NCBI GenBank assembly: GCA_049999765.1
Contig: JBNGIQ010008859.1
Location: 27,577 to 55,334 of the forward strand
Length of the DNA: 27,758 nucleotides
Reading direction: 5' to 3'
From: Phaeoceros laevis
Lineage: Eukaryota > Anthocerotophyta > Anthocerotopsida > Notothyladales
Every line of letters begins with the position of its first letter. Positions within the stretch are counted from its first letter, which is position 1. The position numbers were made by a program, and so were the translations under genes. Under the pieces are notes generated by a model that was not told the origin of the DNA, did no database searches, and worked only from the letters and a program-made list of their open reading frames with translations. Shown one piece after another: positions 27,210 through 27,758 of the stretch.

Positions 27210-27758
27210 TACTGACTACCGGGATTCTACTCGAACATGATGCACCGGTTTACTTACAGTAGCTCGTGACTTGAGCATCCAACCCACCAAACCAGGCGTA
27301 ACACTTGCCGTCGGGAATCGTGAGGACAGGCGCAATGACCATGTGAAGGGTGAGGTGCCAGAACGGAAGCGGAGAGAAGGCAATCACCTATAGAGAATAG
27401 TGGCTGACAGACAGTACGGGAGCAGCATGGGACCAGTGGGTACCAGGACTCATTGCCGTGACATAACTTGGTCTTCCATCTTCCCCTTCAGCCGCTAAGA
27501 GGACTGCTTGACTTGTGCAGCCTAACACATCAAATCAGCTGTCTTTATTAAATGAAGTTTTTTTTGAGCTATTTGTAGGGGAGCTCATGCTAACCATTAC
27601 ATAACATAGATTTGTTTTTACTTATCCCATTATCACCACGCCCTCTTGGGATGTGAAGTGGGATCCCTAAAGCCAAATCCTTGAGATTGTGTCGTTTTGC
27701 GAACCATAGATTAATCCATGAAGTAGTTTAAATTTTACCATAGTTAGATACAAATGAA
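27210..27758 (-). promoter_or_regulatory. Presumed promoter and 5' UTR of the SUO-like gene
   Basis: It has C/T-rich leader-like sequence (about 27300-27390 on the minus strand) and no clear TATA box. A GTAAGT at 27252-27257 could be a 5' UTR intron donor, but the nearest acceptor would give an intron of only about 40 bp. No other gene is visible to the window's end. Confidence 0.35.

Overview
The window looks like gene-poor nuclear DNA of a land plant. The evidence is one intron-bearing, single-copy-type plant nuclear gene (a SUO-like BAH/TFIIS-N protein), surrounded by decayed LTR retrotransposons, a decayed Penelope/telomerase-type reverse transcriptase, microsatellites and minisatellites. 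The divergence of the SUO-like protein from the seed-plant sequences I remember, together with the reverse transcriptase family, makes me favour a non-seed plant (lycophyte, bryophyte or fern). That is an inference, not a sequence match.

Layout. 1-1267: no supportable gene, one 60-bp tandem duplication. 1268-3400 (minus strand): a pyrimidine-rich leader, a short ORF opening MVTTRSG, and a 70-residue ORF with an RNase H1 N-terminal (Cauli_VI-type) domain. 3403-3435: near-perfect palindrome. 3448-4887 (plus): decayed Ty3/gypsy RNase H and integrase. 5047-7674 (plus): decayed Ty1/copia reverse transcriptase and RNase H, a spacer with an antisense ORF, a polypurine tract and a 378-bp 3' LTR with TGTTAG/CTAACA ends. 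7800-9975 (minus): decayed Penelope-like reverse transcriptase. 9976-13030: mostly unrecognised DNA with minisatellites and an inverted microsatellite. 13031-13612 (minus): intact 193-codon ORF of unknown function. 13613-15815: tRNA-like remnant and repeat-rich, partly GC-rich DNA. 15816-17576 (plus): decayed gag/capsid-like ORF with a coiled-coil tail. 17577-20730: non-coding DNA with LTR-like signals, hairpins and short repeats. 20997-27181 (minus): the SUO-like gene, four coding exons, 1723 codons.

Only the SUO-like gene is clearly functional. Its domains (BAH, TFIIS-N/LW, GW dipeptides, five DLN/EAR motifs) fit a nuclear and/or silencing-related regulator. In Arabidopsis, SUO is linked to miRNA-guided translational repression. 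The transposon remnants are independent nested insertions. Most of their in-frame stops can be explained by C-to-T change on one strand or the other, as expected for methylated, silenced DNA.
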